The notes under the pieces were generated by a model, which saw nothing but the letters and a program-made list of their open reading frames with translations, did not search any database and was not told the DNA's origin. Below are positions 11,076-20,730 of a DNA stretch of 38,039 nucleotides, in pieces. Source of the stretch: an uncultured Clostridia bacterium (GTDB lineage Bacteria; Bacillota; Clostridia; Lachnospirales; Lachnospiraceae); the NCBI GenBank assembly GCA_945915235.1, contig CAMEEX010000009.1, forward strand, positions 1 to 38,039. Direction: 5' to 3'. Positions within the stretch are counted from its first letter, which is position 1; each line of letters opens with the position of its first letter. The translations under genes were made by a program, and so were the position numbers.

Positions 11076-12932
11076 ATGATTGCAAAAGAAGCATCAATAA
11101 AAGACGTGGTGGAGACAGAACCACATAGATTGGAAGTACCTTTTTTTCAGAGAAGATATGTATGGGAAGAAGAGAATTGGGAGGAAATGCTGCAGGCGAT
11201 AGAAAATTTTGACGAGGAAAGACCGTTCTGGGGCTCAATAATAATAAAAAAAGCAGGAAAGGACAAAAACAGAAAATTTGGAAGGGCGTATATTATTGAC
11301 GGTCAGCAAAGACTGACCACTATAGCTATCCTGACAAAGGCAATATATGACTCGGCAAATAAGCAGGAGAGGGAGAAAAGGTTTAGAAGAATTGTCGATT
11401 GTGATTTGCTTTTTAATCCATATGCGTCCGCAGCACCTGATGAATACGAGATTATAATTGAACATTCAAGGGCGGACAGAAAAGATTTTGAATATATCAT
11501 CAAAACGGGTATTTTCAATGACGAGGAAATACATATTGATACCAGCCAGGTAAATATGGATAAGCATACAGGAAGCGCAATTCTTAGATGCTATCTGTAT
11601 TACATGGAGATTATGAAAAAGAAGTCCCAGAAGGATTTAGAGCTTCTTATGAACAATCTGTACAATGATGAGAAGGTATTTGTTCTGATTACTTTAGACG
11701 ATGATGATATTAACGAACAGATAATATTCGACTCGATTAACAGGGCGGGACAGAAGCTTACGACATCGGATATCATAAAAAATAATATATTTAAAAAGCT
11801 GATGTCACATACGGAAAATAATCAGATTGTTGAAAAGAATTGTGATATTTATTGGGACAATATTTTTTGGGAAGATGAGTTCTGGTACACCAGCCGTCAG
11901 TTTGGAAACACGGAGAGGTCACACATCGACTTTTTATTATATTGTGTGGCATGTAATTTATGGTCAGAAGATGTTCTGCTGGAAAAGGGTATCAACTGTT
12001 CACTTGAAAAGGTATATGAGGAAAATACAAGTGAATATGGATATGATGAGATATTCAATGTCATCAGGAAAATAGCGGAGTTTGCCATCATATATAAAAA
12101 ATATATTTACAATTTTTCCCAGAATTTGGAGAATGAGACATTCAGTAAAAACGATAATCTGAAAAGACTTTTATTGATTATGGATAAATTTAAAATTCAA
12201 ATGTTTTATCCTGTTGTGTTAAAGCTGCTCTCAGAAAGTGTTGTTCATTGTGATTTAGAGAAAAAAGAGGTGGAAAGTGACTTAAACAGCAGTAAATGCA
12301 CTATAGGCGCACATTGTCTTGAGACCTATATTGTCCGCCATAAAATTACAGGTTCGAGTACTTCACAGTATTCAAAAAAATGTCTGGACGTAATTAGAAA
12401 TGGGTTTTCTGTTCTTTATTCAGACGCTAAGTCAAATAAATTGCAGATTATTAACGATGAAAATGACAGGATAAGGGAGGAACTTGAGCACCCTAAAACC
12501 GATGTAGCAAAGATGCTTTTATTTTGTCTCGAGCTTGAAAAATGGGACGAAAAGGACGATATAAATTCATTTTCGTATAATTTTGAATTGGAGCATATTA
12601 TGCCGAAACAGTGGGAACAGCATTGGGCTCTGACAAGGGGAAATTCATCGCCTGATGAAAGAAATGCTGCGATTAACAGCATAGGAAATATGCTTTTGTT
12701 GAGTCAGGGGTTAAACAAGCACATCAAAAACAGGGAATTTCGCATAAAGGTAGAAGGTGAAATAAAAGGAAAGAAGAAACTGGAGGGCTATAAGGATAAG
12801 ACACAGTTAAAGACCACAAAAGAGATAATAGATGCGTACAATAATGGAAAAACAGATTGGACTGAGACAGATATACATAACAGGACGCAGAAAATATATG
12901 AGGCTGTAATTTCACATTGGAATATAGAATAA
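11076..12932 (+). CDS. sspE: DUF262-DUF1524 protein, PT-sensing restriction effector candidate (SspE-like)
   Basis: DUF262: VPFFQRRYVWEEENWEEML and IIDGQQRLTTIAIL; DUF1524: FELEHIMPKQWEQHW...NSIGNMLLLSQGLNKHIKNREF. Confidence 0.78.
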   Translation: MIAKEASIKDVVETEPHRLEVPFFQRRYVWEEENWEEMLQAIENFDEERPFWGSIIIKKAGKDKNRKFGRAYIIDGQQRLTTIAILTKAIYDSANKQEREKRFRRIVDCDLLFNPYASAAPDEYEIIIEHSRADRKDFEYIIKTGIFNDEEIHIDTSQVNMDKHTGSAILRCYLYYMEIMKKKSQKDLELLMNNLYNDEKVFVLITLDDDDINEQIIFDSINRAGQKLTTSDIIKNNIFKKLMSHTENNQIVEKNCDIYWDNIFWEDEFWYTSRQFGNTERSHIDFLLYCVACNLWSEDVLLEKGINCSLEKVYEENTSEYGYDEIFNVIRKIAEFAIIYKKYIYNFSQNLENETFSKNDNLKRLLLIMDKFKIQMFYPVVLKLLSESVVHCDLEKKEVESDLNSSKCTIGAHCLETYIVRHKITGSSTSQYSKKCLDVIRNGFSVLYSDAKSNKLQIINDENDRIREELEHPKTDVAKMLLFCLELEKWDEKDDINSFSYNFELEHIMPKQWEQHWALTRGNSSPDERNAAINSIGNMLLLSQGLNKHIKNREFRIKVEGEIKGKKKLEGYKDKTQLKTTKEIIDAYNNGKTDWTETDIHNRTQKIYEAVISHWNIE

Positions 12933-12952
12933 CGGGAGAGGAGGCATCAAAA

Positions 12953-13105
12953 ATGAACAACATCGATGAAAAACTGGTCAAATCCGTCATGTTTGAAATC
13001 CTTCATCTTGAGCGAAAGAACCTCAGAACCAAGGCGCTCACAGACCAGAAGATGGCGGAGGAGATTGGGAAGATTATCAGCGAAAATCTGAAACTAAGCA
13101 AATAG
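12953..13105 (+). CDS. small protein of PT-linked cassette (50 aa)
   Basis: RBS GAGAGGAGG then ATG at 12953; tight operon spacing. Confidence 0.55.
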   Translation: MNNIDEKLVKSVMFEILHLERKNLRTKALTDQKMAEEIGKIISENLKLSK

Positions 13106-13124
13106 CGGGGAGGAGAAGGTACGA

Positions 13125-15158
13125 ATGAAGTTTAAGACACTTAAAATGAAGAATTTTATGCGTTACAAGGGTGTGAATGAGATTAATTTTAGCTGCGACG
13201 AGGAGCACAATGTCACGGTGGTATTGGGGGATAACACTGTCGGCAAGACGACGATAGCGCAGGCTTTCCGTTGGTGTCTGTATGGGGCGATTATGACCGA
13301 GCGCGGAAAGAAGGAGAGCGATTATCAGCTGCTTAACAATGATGTCCTCGCAAAGCTCGATGCGAACAGGACAGCGACGGTGTTCGTCGAGATAACGGCG
13401 ACGGACAATGAGCATCTGTATACCGTTCACAGGGAGATTGAGTACATGAGAGTGTACCCGAAATTTCTCACGAAGGAGTCCTACAAGACGTTGAAAATGT
13501 TTATCGCCGATGTGGACAGCCCTGACATAAAGCGCGAGGTTGAGCCGGGTGTAAATAATGTCAAAATCGACGAATTTATAAACGGGCTTTTTCCTAAAAA
13601 TCTGTCGCATTATTTTCTCTTTGACGGCGAGCGATGGGGCGATTTTGCACTGAACGGAGTGCGCGAAAATATCAAGGAGTCGGTGCATATTTTAACGGGC
13701 TTGTCCGCGTACAAATCGGCGATGATGCATCTTAAGGATATGGGAGACAACTCCGTAATTAAAAAATTCAGGAAAAATATTCAGGGCAAGGGAAACATAT
13801 ACGATGACTATGAGCGGGACAAGACGAGATTGGAGCGGGATATTGAGAGATGCCAAAAGCAGATAGAAAGTCTGGACGCGACAATCAGCCTTTGTAACAA
13901 AAAGTGTGAGGAGATTGAGTTGTATCTGGAGGCAAATAAGGATACGGAGCAGCTTCAGCAGGCATACAGGCAGTGCCAGAGCGTGATCAGGGCGCAGAGT
14001 GAAAGATACCTCGCAAACTACAGGACGTTTGTGCTCGAGTATAACGCAAATGCGTACAGAGTGTTTGCAAAGCCGCTTATCGAGGCTTCGTTAAGGCTGG
14101 TAAAGTCGATAGCGGGCGAGAGGCGTGACATACCGCATATGAGGCAGGCGAGCATTGATTTCATAATAAGGAGCGGGCGGTGTATATGCGGAACCCCGAT
14201 AACGAAGGATTCTTATGCGCTCGAGTGTCTCCTTGAACAGAGAAATTACCTTCCGCCAGCCGACATGGGTTCACTTCTGGGGGAATTTGAGAAAACAGCC
14301 AACCGCTGGAACAGGGTCGAAGATGATTTGGCGGAGGATGCGGCAAAGGTTGACGACAGTGTAAGGGACTATGAGGAAAACTGTATCCAGCTTCAGAAGA
14401 TTGAGCAGAAAATGAGCCGGAATATTAATTTTTCCGAAAAGAGGGCTGAACTCAAGCGCTATAGGAATGAAGCGAACAGCGCTGCGCTGAAAAAGGGCGA
14501 GCTAAAGAGCGCCATAGCATCAAATCAGAGCAGAATTCAGAGCATTGAAATCCAGATGAGAAATCAGGAGGCAAAAAATGCCGAGAATGAAAAGTGGCGG
14601 AGAAAAATCGAGCTTGCGGAAGCTGTGTACGACAAAATCAGTGCTGACTTTTCCGAGCGCGAGAAGAAAATTTTTTATGAGTTCAACAATGAGATACAGG
14701 CTAATTTTTCAAAGATGTTCAACGCAAAGGACAAGAAAATAAAGCTTACCGAAAATTATGAGATACAGATGTGCTACAAGACTGACATAGGAGGCTACAG
14801 GGAGGAGAAAAATCTGTCCGAGGGTGAGAAGGTTGCCAGAAATTTTGCTTTCATTGTCACGATAATGGACTACAGCCGCCGCAAGAAGCTTGAGTACAAC
14901 AGCGGCAACGCAGATATAAACAATGACGGAAATGATACACTTCCTATCGTTCTTGACGGACCATTTTCAAAGCTTGGCGAGGAGAATATTTCGCTCGTGG
15001 CGAATGTGCTCCCGCAGGTTTCGGAGCAGGTGATTGTGTTCATGCTGCGAAAGGACTGGGCGTATACAGGGCTCGACAAATACGTCGGGGCAGAGTACTC
15101 GATTGACAAGAAGCCTGATGAGAGCTTCGCATCTATAAGAAAGGTGGACAGGGCGTAG
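13125..15158 (+). CDS. DndD/SMC-like AAA ATPase
   Basis: MKFKTLKMKNFMRYKGVNEINF, Walker A GDNTVGKTTIAQAFRWCLYG, central coiled coil, CXC (RCICG), ABC signature NLSEGEKVARNFAF, Walker B LPIVLDGPF. Confidence 0.78.
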   Translation: MKFKTLKMKNFMRYKGVNEINFSCDEEHNVTVVLGDNTVGKTTIAQAFRWCLYGAIMTERGKKESDYQLLNNDVLAKLDANRTATVFVEITATDNEHLYTVHREIEYMRVYPKFLTKESYKTLKMFIADVDSPDIKREVEPGVNNVKIDEFINGLFPKNLSHYFLFDGERWGDFALNGVRENIKESVHILTGLSAYKSAMMHLKDMGDNSVIKKFRKNIQGKGNIYDDYERDKTRLERDIERCQKQIESLDATISLCNKKCEEIELYLEANKDTEQLQQAYRQCQSVIRAQSERYLANYRTFVLEYNANAYRVFAKPLIEASLRLVKSIAGERRDIPHMRQASIDFIIRSGRCICGTPITKDSYALECLLEQRNYLPPADMGSLLGEFEKTANRWNRVEDDLAEDAAKVDDSVRDYEENCIQLQKIEQKMSRNINFSEKRAELKRYRNEANSAALKKGELKSAIASNQSRIQSIEIQMRNQEAKNAENEKWRRKIELAEAVYDKISADFSEREKKIFYEFNNEIQANFSKMFNAKDKKIKLTENYEIQMCYKTDIGGYREEKNLSEGEKVARNFAFIVTIMDYSRRKKLEYNSGNADINNDGNDTLPIVLDGPFSKLGEENISLVANVLPQVSEQVIVFMLRKDWAYTGLDKYVGAEYSIDKKPDESFASIRKVDRA

Positions 15159-15664
15159 TGGCGGATTTTGAATTTTTTAAGAAGCAGTTTGAGTTTAAGG
15201 GTAAACACTCGAGAATGGTGAGTGAGCTGTGCATTGCAAACGACTACGAGCACACTTATTTCAAGCGAGTGATAGACGTATATATTTTTGCAGCCATAAT
15301 AGGCATAAGGATTGACAGAAAGGCTTCCGAGGACTACTCGCCGGTTGAGACTAAGAGTATTTTTCCAGAGCAGATGATAAATGCCAAGGAGGACTTGGAT
15401 TTCATAATGCAGATGATGGTGATGCTTGACCCGGCGTCCGGTGCGACTGACGAGGACAGGGTGCGCGAGGCATTCAGGGGCGCACAGACAAAGGAAGAGT
15501 ATGACAGGCTTATGGGAACCTTCAACGACTATGTGCGCGGAGGCGTCGAGGAGCTATACGAGAGGCTTGTTGTACGCAAGCCCGACTCCGAGGACAGGTT
15601 CTACGACGAAAAGACGGCTAATCTGATGGCACTCTATGACCGGTTTGCACCTAAAGAAGCGTGA
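15158..15664 (+). CDS. hypothetical protein, last gene of PT-linked cassette
   Basis: GTG start overlapping the stop of the ATPase gene; 168 aa. Confidence 0.65.
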   Translation: MADFEFFKKQFEFKGKHSRMVSELCIANDYEHTYFKRVIDVYIFAAIIGIRIDRKASEDYSPVETKSIFPEQMINAKEDLDFIMQMMVMLDPASGATDEDRVREAFRGAQTKEEYDRLMGTFNDYVRGGVEELYERLVVRKPDSEDRFYDEKTANLMALYDRFAPKEA

Positions 15665-15729
15665 AAATATTATCATATACAAATATAGTTGATTTTTAAT
15701 AAAAAATAGACAAATTTACAAAATAAGTC

Positions 15730-15758
15730 TTTACTTTTCTAAATAGATGAGATATAAT
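15730..15758 (+). promoter_or_regulatory. tracrRNA (and possibly cas operon) promoter
   Basis: TTTACT (15730-15735), 17 bp, TATAAT (15753-15758). Confidence 0.75.
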
Positions 15759-15764
15759 AAAAGC

Positions 15765-15881
15765 ACGTTATATCATACCAAGCGATAAACGGTTACAACA
15801 ATAAGGTCACCGCCTTTGGCGGTGTACCTCAAAGCTCTAATCCCATCTAAAGTGAATACTTTAGGTGGGATTATCTATTTT
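15765..15881 (+). ncRNA. tracrRNA
   Basis: Anti-repeat TTATATCATACCAAGCGATAA...ACAACAAT (15768-15802) pairs with the array repeat; nexus hairpin AGGTCACCGCCTTTGGCGGTGTACCT; terminator hairpin 15839-15872 then ATCTATTTT; layout resembles N. meningitidis tracrRNA. Confidence 0.85.
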
Positions 15882-15899
15882 ACGCGGAAAGGAATACTT

Positions 15900-18800
15900 A
15901 TGGAGGAAATGAAGCATTTAAACAGAAAAGCAGAGGTACCTAAGCCGGCAGATTTGAATTACAGAATAGGGCTTGATATAGGTATCGCGTCGGTCGGGTG
16001 GGCTGTGCTTGAGAACAACACTCATGACGAGCCGTTCAGAATTATTGATTTGGGAGTGAGGATTTTTGATACGGCGGAGCAGCCTAAGACGGGGGCGTCG
16101 CTCGCACTGCCAAGGCGTGAGGCACGTTCAGCCAGAAGAAGGCTCAGAAGGCGCGGACACAGATTAGAGCGCATCAAGAAGCTTTTTGAGGCGGAAGGAC
16201 TTATCGACATTGAGGAGTTTGAGGCACGCTACAGGAGAGCAGGGCTGCCTGACGTGTATAAGCTAAGATATGAGGGCCTTGACAGAAAACTTACCAATGA
16301 TGAGCTGGCACAGGTTTTGCTACATATTGCTAAGCATAGAGGATTTAAGTCGACGAGCAAGGCGGCGGACGGAGTCGATTCGGATACGGGAGAGGTTAAA
16401 AAGAGTATAAGCGCTAATAAGGCACTCATGCAGGAGAAGGAGTACCGTACGGTCGGCGAGATGATTTATCTTGATGAAAAATTCCGCACTGACTGTCCTT
16501 GGAGCGAAAACGGATACATACTCACACCGCGCAATAAGTCGGGTGATTACAAGCACACGGTTCTTAGAGATATGCTTGCCGATGAGGTGAGGGAGATATT
16601 TAAGGCGCAGAGAGCTCTGGAAAATGATGCTGCCACAGAGGAGCTTGAGAAGGGATACTTTGACATTATGCTCAGCCAGCGCTCATTTGACATGGGACCG
16701 GGCGCACCGAGCAAGTACGCCATGGAGGGCTTTGAGGACAGAGTCGGGCTGTGTACCTTCGAGGGTAAGAACGGAGAAAAGCGTGCTCCAAAAGCTGCTT
16801 ATACCTCTGAGCTTTTTGTCGCGCTTGAGAAGATAAACCATACGAAAATAGTGTCTGCCGATGGGAGTACAAGATTTTTTACGAGCGATGAGCGTCATGC
16901 CATTATAGCTCTTATGCACAGGCAGCAGACGGTAAAATACACCGCTGTGCGTAAGGCGATTGGCTTGGCGGAGGCGGATAAGTTCTATAATCTTAATTAT
17001 AGTCCGAAATCCGGAAACAAAAAATCTCCGGAAGATATTGATTTTGTAAAAATGGAGAATTATCACAAGATACGCAAGGCGCTCGGGGAAGAGGTTGTCT
17101 CGGAACATTTGTCACCGGATAAGATAAAGCTGTACGACGACATAGCTAAGATACTTACATTATACAAGAACGATGACAGCAGAATAAGGCGTTTGGCTGA
17201 ACTTGGCATCGCTCCGGAATGTTATGATGCACTGCTTGAAATGTCACCGAGCAAATTTCATAATCTATCACTCAAGACCATGGGGAAAATTATTCCGTTC
17301 CTGCTTCAGGGAAATACTTACGATAAGGCTTGTGAGCTTGCGGGGTATGATTTCAGGGCTGAGAATAACGGCGAAAAGTCGATTTTGTTAAAAGGTAAAA
17401 ATATCACAAACATAGTAAATGATATCACAAATCCTGTTGTCAGACGCTCGGTATCGCAGACCATCAAGGTAATTAATGCGATTATACTCGAGTACGGCAG
17501 TCCGCAGGCTGTGAACATTGAGCTCGCGAGAGAAATGTCGAAGGATTTCGATGAGAGAAGAAAAATCAAGTCCGACATGGAGGCAAGAGAGAAGGAAAAT
17601 GACAAGGTTTTAAAGCGCGTCAGGGAATACAAGCCAAATCCGACTGGGCAGGATATCGTAAAGTTCCGTCTTTGGGAGGAACAGGGCGGAGTATGTCTTT
17701 ATTCAGGCGAAAAGATTGATATAAATGACCTTTTCTCACAGGACGGTGGATATGATGTTGACCATATATTGCCGTACAGCATTACCTTTGACGACTCATA
17801 TCGCAACAAGGTGCTCGTGAAGGCTTCGGAGAACAGGCAGAAGGGCAACAGGACTCCTTACGAGTATTTCATGGCTGAGAAGGGCGAGCCGGCGTGGAGC
17901 AAATATGAGGCACTGGTCAAAAATACCGTTAAGGATTATAAAAAACAGCTTAAGCTCCTGAAAAAGCATATATCTGACGAGGAGAAAGCGGAGTTTAAGG
18001 AGCGCAATCTCACTGATACAAAGTACATAACAAGAATTATTTATAATATGATACGCCAGAACCTTGTGTTAAAGCCGTACCTCAATCTCGATAGGGAGAG
18101 AAAAAAGCAGGTTGTGGCTGTAAACGGAACTATAACACATTATCTAAGCAAGAGATGGGGACTTGCGGGCAAGGACAGACGCACCGACACCCATCACGCA
18201 CAGGACGCTGTTGTCATAGCATGTACAACCGATGGAATGATTAACAGGATATCCCGCTATTCAAAGGGAAGAGAGTTAGCTTATTCGAGAGGCTTCGAGT
18301 TCGTGGATGATGAGACGGGAGAAATATTAAACCGTGACAATTTTTCGCGCGAGGACTGGGACGAGAAGTTCGGAGTAAGACTTCCGTTGCCGTGGGAGCA
18401 TTTTAGGGATGAGCTGGATATTCGTATGTCAAGATACAGCACAATGGGAGAAAGTGTTGCCGCTGGGACATCGCCGAGGGAATTTATTCTGTCGCACAGA
18501 GATGTGTTTAATTGGATAAATTATCCTGAGTGGATGTTCGTCGAGGGCAGACCGGGACGCAGGGGCGTACTTGATGGAATATTTGTCTCGCGAATGCCAA
18601 ATCACAAGGTCAGCGGACAGGCACACGAGGAGACTATACGGTCGGCGAAGTATTATGAGGACGGGGGAAGTGTCTTTGAAACCGGCGGCTATGTGGTCAC
18701 TAAGAAATCTATTCAGGATATCAAACTGAAAGATGGCGAAATAAAGGAATTTTTTAACCCTGACAGTGACAGACTGCTCTACGAGGCACTGGTCGACCGA

Positions 18801-19406
18801 CTTAATCAGTACGGAAATGACCCTAAAAAGGCTTTTGCAGAGCCGTTCTATAAACCAAAGTCGGATGGAACTCCGGGACCGGTGGTCAAGAAAATTAAGG
18901 TGTTTGAAAAGCAGACATCAGGAGTGCTTGTAAGAGATGGAAATGGTATAGCCGCCAACGGTTCCATGGTAAGAATTGATGTGTTCTGCGAGGAAAGCAA
19001 GGGTAAGAAAAAATACTATTTTGTTCCGATTTACACGGCTGATGTGGTGAAGAAAAGATTGCCTAATCGCGCGGCTACAGCTAATAAGATGTTGTCAGAA
19101 TGGCGTGTGATGAATGATGAGAATTTTATTTTCAGCCTTTATTCGAGGGATTTGATTTATATTGAGAGTGATAAGGGGGTAGCTGTAAAAACAATTGATG
19201 GACAAACCATACGAGTGCAGAGTTTATACGCGTATTTTACAGGTGCTAATACAGCTACGGCAAGTATAGCAGGAAAACTTCATGATAGTGGCGCAACATA
19301 TGAAAGTCTTGGAATTCAGGGCTTAAAAAATATTCAAAAATGTCAGGTCGATGTGCTTGGAAATGTTTCATTTGTAAAAAAAGAGAAACGCATGACATTC
19401 AATTAG
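15900..19406 (+). CDS. cas9: CRISPR-associated endonuclease Cas9 (type II-C size, ~1168 aa)
   Basis: RuvC-I YRIGLDIGIASVGWAVL; Arg-rich bridge helix RREARSARRRLRRRGHRLERI; HNH DVDHILPYSITFDDSYRNKVLV; RuvC-III HHAQDAVVIAC; RBS ggaaagg before ATG 15900. Confidence 0.95.
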   Translation: MEEMKHLNRKAEVPKPADLNYRIGLDIGIASVGWAVLENNTHDEPFRIIDLGVRIFDTAEQPKTGASLALPRREARSARRRLRRRGHRLERIKKLFEAEGLIDIEEFEARYRRAGLPDVYKLRYEGLDRKLTNDELAQVLLHIAKHRGFKSTSKAADGVDSDTGEVKKSISANKALMQEKEYRTVGEMIYLDEKFRTDCPWSENGYILTPRNKSGDYKHTVLRDMLADEVREIFKAQRALENDAATEELEKGYFDIMLSQRSFDMGPGAPSKYAMEGFEDRVGLCTFEGKNGEKRAPKAAYTSELFVALEKINHTKIVSADGSTRFFTSDERHAIIALMHRQQTVKYTAVRKAIGLAEADKFYNLNYSPKSGNKKSPEDIDFVKMENYHKIRKALGEEVVSEHLSPDKIKLYDDIAKILTLYKNDDSRIRRLAELGIAPECYDALLEMSPSKFHNLSLKTMGKIIPFLLQGNTYDKACELAGYDFRAENNGEKSILLKGKNITNIVNDITNPVVRRSVSQTIKVINAIILEYGSPQAVNIELAREMSKDFDERRKIKSDMEAREKENDKVLKRVREYKPNPTGQDIVKFRLWEEQGGVCLYSGEKIDINDLFSQDGGYDVDHILPYSITFDDSYRNKVLVKASENRQKGNRTPYEYFMAEKGEPAWSKYEALVKNTVKDYKKQLKLLKKHISDEEKAEFKERNLTDTKYITRIIYNMIRQNLVLKPYLNLDRERKKQVVAVNGTITHYLSKRWGLAGKDRRTDTHHAQDAVVIACTTDGMINRISRYSKGRELAYSRGFEFVDDETGEILNRDNFSREDWDEKFGVRLPLPWEHFRDELDIRMSRYSTMGESVAAGTSPREFILSHRDVFNWINYPEWMFVEGRPGRRGVLDGIFVSRMPNHKVSGQAHEETIRSAKYYEDGGSVFETGGYVVTKKSIQDIKLKDGEIKEFFNPDSDRLLYEALVDRLNQYGNDPKKAFAEPFYKPKSDGTPGPVVKKIKVFEKQTSGVLVRDGNGIAANGSMVRIDVFCEESKGKKKYYFVPIYTADVVKKRLPNRAATANKMLSEWRVMNDENFIFSLYSRDLIYIESDKGVAVKTIDGQTIRVQSLYAYFTGANTATASIAGKLHDSGATYESLGIQGLKNIQKCQVDVLGNVSFVKKEKRMTFN

Positions 19407-19422
19407 TTTTCGGGAGGTATAT

Positions 19423-20325
19423 ATGGGATATCGTAACATAAAGATTGACAGTTCTATAGGTCTGCATATCAAAAACGAGCAGCTGGTTATAGGCGAAAAG
19501 GGCGTCAGTTTTCCGCTGGAGGATATTAACTGTGTTCTGATAGAAAATCAGGCTGTTACGATATCAGCATATATGCTTTCGGAGTTTGCAAAACAGGGAA
19601 TTGCTTTGTATGTATGCGATGAAAAACATCTTCCAAATGCGGTACTTCTTCCGATGGCGAAGCACAGCAGACATTTCAAACTGCTCACCAAGCAGATTGA
19701 GGTTGGAAAGCCGTTGATTAAGCGGTTGTGGCAACAGATTATTGTGTGTAAGATAAAAAATCAGGCATTGTGTCTCAAAGAGATGGGGCTTGATGGATAT
19801 GAAAAGCTTCTTTCTATGACAAAGGAAGTGCAGTCAGGAGATAAAACGCATGTCGAGGCAAAGGCAGCGGCATACTATTTTCGTGTTTTGTATGGTGATG
19901 GATTTACAAGAGCAGATGAGTGTATTATAAATTCTGCGATGAATTACGCATATGCGATAATAAGGGGGTTGATTGCAAGGTCGGTTGTGTGTTATGGTTT
20001 GGAGCCTTCGCTCGGAATGTTCCATCACAGCGAACTGAATGGATTTAATCTGGCAGATGACCTTATTGAAGTGTTTAGACCATTGGTTGATTTGTATGTG
20101 GCAAGCCATTTTGATATTTCGGAGGTTGACGCCGATTTGACTCCGCAGATAAAAAGAGAGTTATTTAATATAATTAACTACGATATGTCAGTGAAAGGAG
20201 AGAAGCGCATTATCAGCAACTGTATTGACATGCTTGTCTACAGCTATAGTGGGGCGATACAGGGAAACAGAACTGACTTGGAACTCCCGGAATTGATACC
20301 GTTGCAGGTGCATAGCTATGAATAA
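19423..20325 (+). CDS. cas1: CRISPR-associated endonuclease Cas1
   Basis: Type II Cas1: NCVLIENQAVTISAYMLSEFAKQGIALYVCDEKHLPNAVLLP; GLEPSLGMFHHSELNGFNLADDLIEVFRPLVD. Confidence 0.95.
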   Translation: MGYRNIKIDSSIGLHIKNEQLVIGEKGVSFPLEDINCVLIENQAVTISAYMLSEFAKQGIALYVCDEKHLPNAVLLPMAKHSRHFKLLTKQIEVGKPLIKRLWQQIIVCKIKNQALCLKEMGLDGYEKLLSMTKEVQSGDKTHVEAKAAAYYFRVLYGDGFTRADECIINSAMNYAYAIIRGLIARSVVCYGLEPSLGMFHHSELNGFNLADDLIEVFRPLVDLYVASHFDISEVDADLTPQIKRELFNIINYDMSVKGEKRIISNCIDMLVYSYSGAIQGNRTDLELPELIPLQVHSYE

Positions 20326-20638
20326 ATTTATGAGACTGATGGTATTTTTTGATTTGCCTGTCGTAAAGGACAGGGACAGAAAGGCGGCAGCGAAATTTCG
20401 CAGATTTCTTTTAAAAGACGGATATGTGATGGTTCAGTGGTCTGTATATTCAAGATTATGTAATGGCGTGGACTCAATCGAGATGCACAAGCAACGTTTA
20501 AAGCAAAATCTGCCTCAAAAGGGAGCGGTTCGCTGTCTGATATTGTCTGAAAAACAGTATTCATCTATAGATATTCTTTTGGGAACATCGACCTTCCACG
20601 ATATGGACGAGTCTACGGATTTGATAAATATTTTTTAA
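20318..20638 (+). CDS. cas2: CRISPR-associated endoribonuclease Cas2
   Basis: MRLMVFFDLPVVKDRDRKAAAKFRRFLLKDGYVMVQWSVYSRLC; overlaps cas1 by 8 nt. Confidence 0.95.
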   Translation: MNKFMRLMVFFDLPVVKDRDRKAAAKFRRFLLKDGYVMVQWSVYSRLCNGVDSIEMHKQRLKQNLPQKGAVRCLILSEKQYSSIDILLGTSTFHDMDESTDLINIF

Positions 20639-20692
20639 AAAAAGAATGGTTTGAGAGTTAAAAAGCATAATTGTGATTTGTTTTTTACATGC

Positions 20693-20730
20693 AAAATCCC
20701 CGTGAATATAAGTAATCACGGGGATTTTTT
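20693..20730. terminator. Bidirectional terminator between cas2 and array
   Basis: AAAATCCCCGTG - 12-nt loop - CACGGGGATTTTTT; U tract on both strands. Confidence 0.75.

Noticed and set aside
3620-15664. Canonical DndBCDE system
   Set aside because: No DndB (DGQHR) or DndE recognised; the DndD-like ATPase lies after the SspE-like gene, and DUF4007 plus large ATPase are Ssp-type
15816-15899. N-terminal extension of cas9 (MAVYLKALIPSKVNTLGGIIYFTRKGIL)
   Set aside because: This stretch is tracrRNA nexus and terminator; conserved Cas9 N-terminus and RBS support start at 15900
15900-20638. Type II-A or II-B CRISPR system
   Set aside because: No csn2 or cas4 after cas2; Cas9 size and minus-strand array orientation fit II-C
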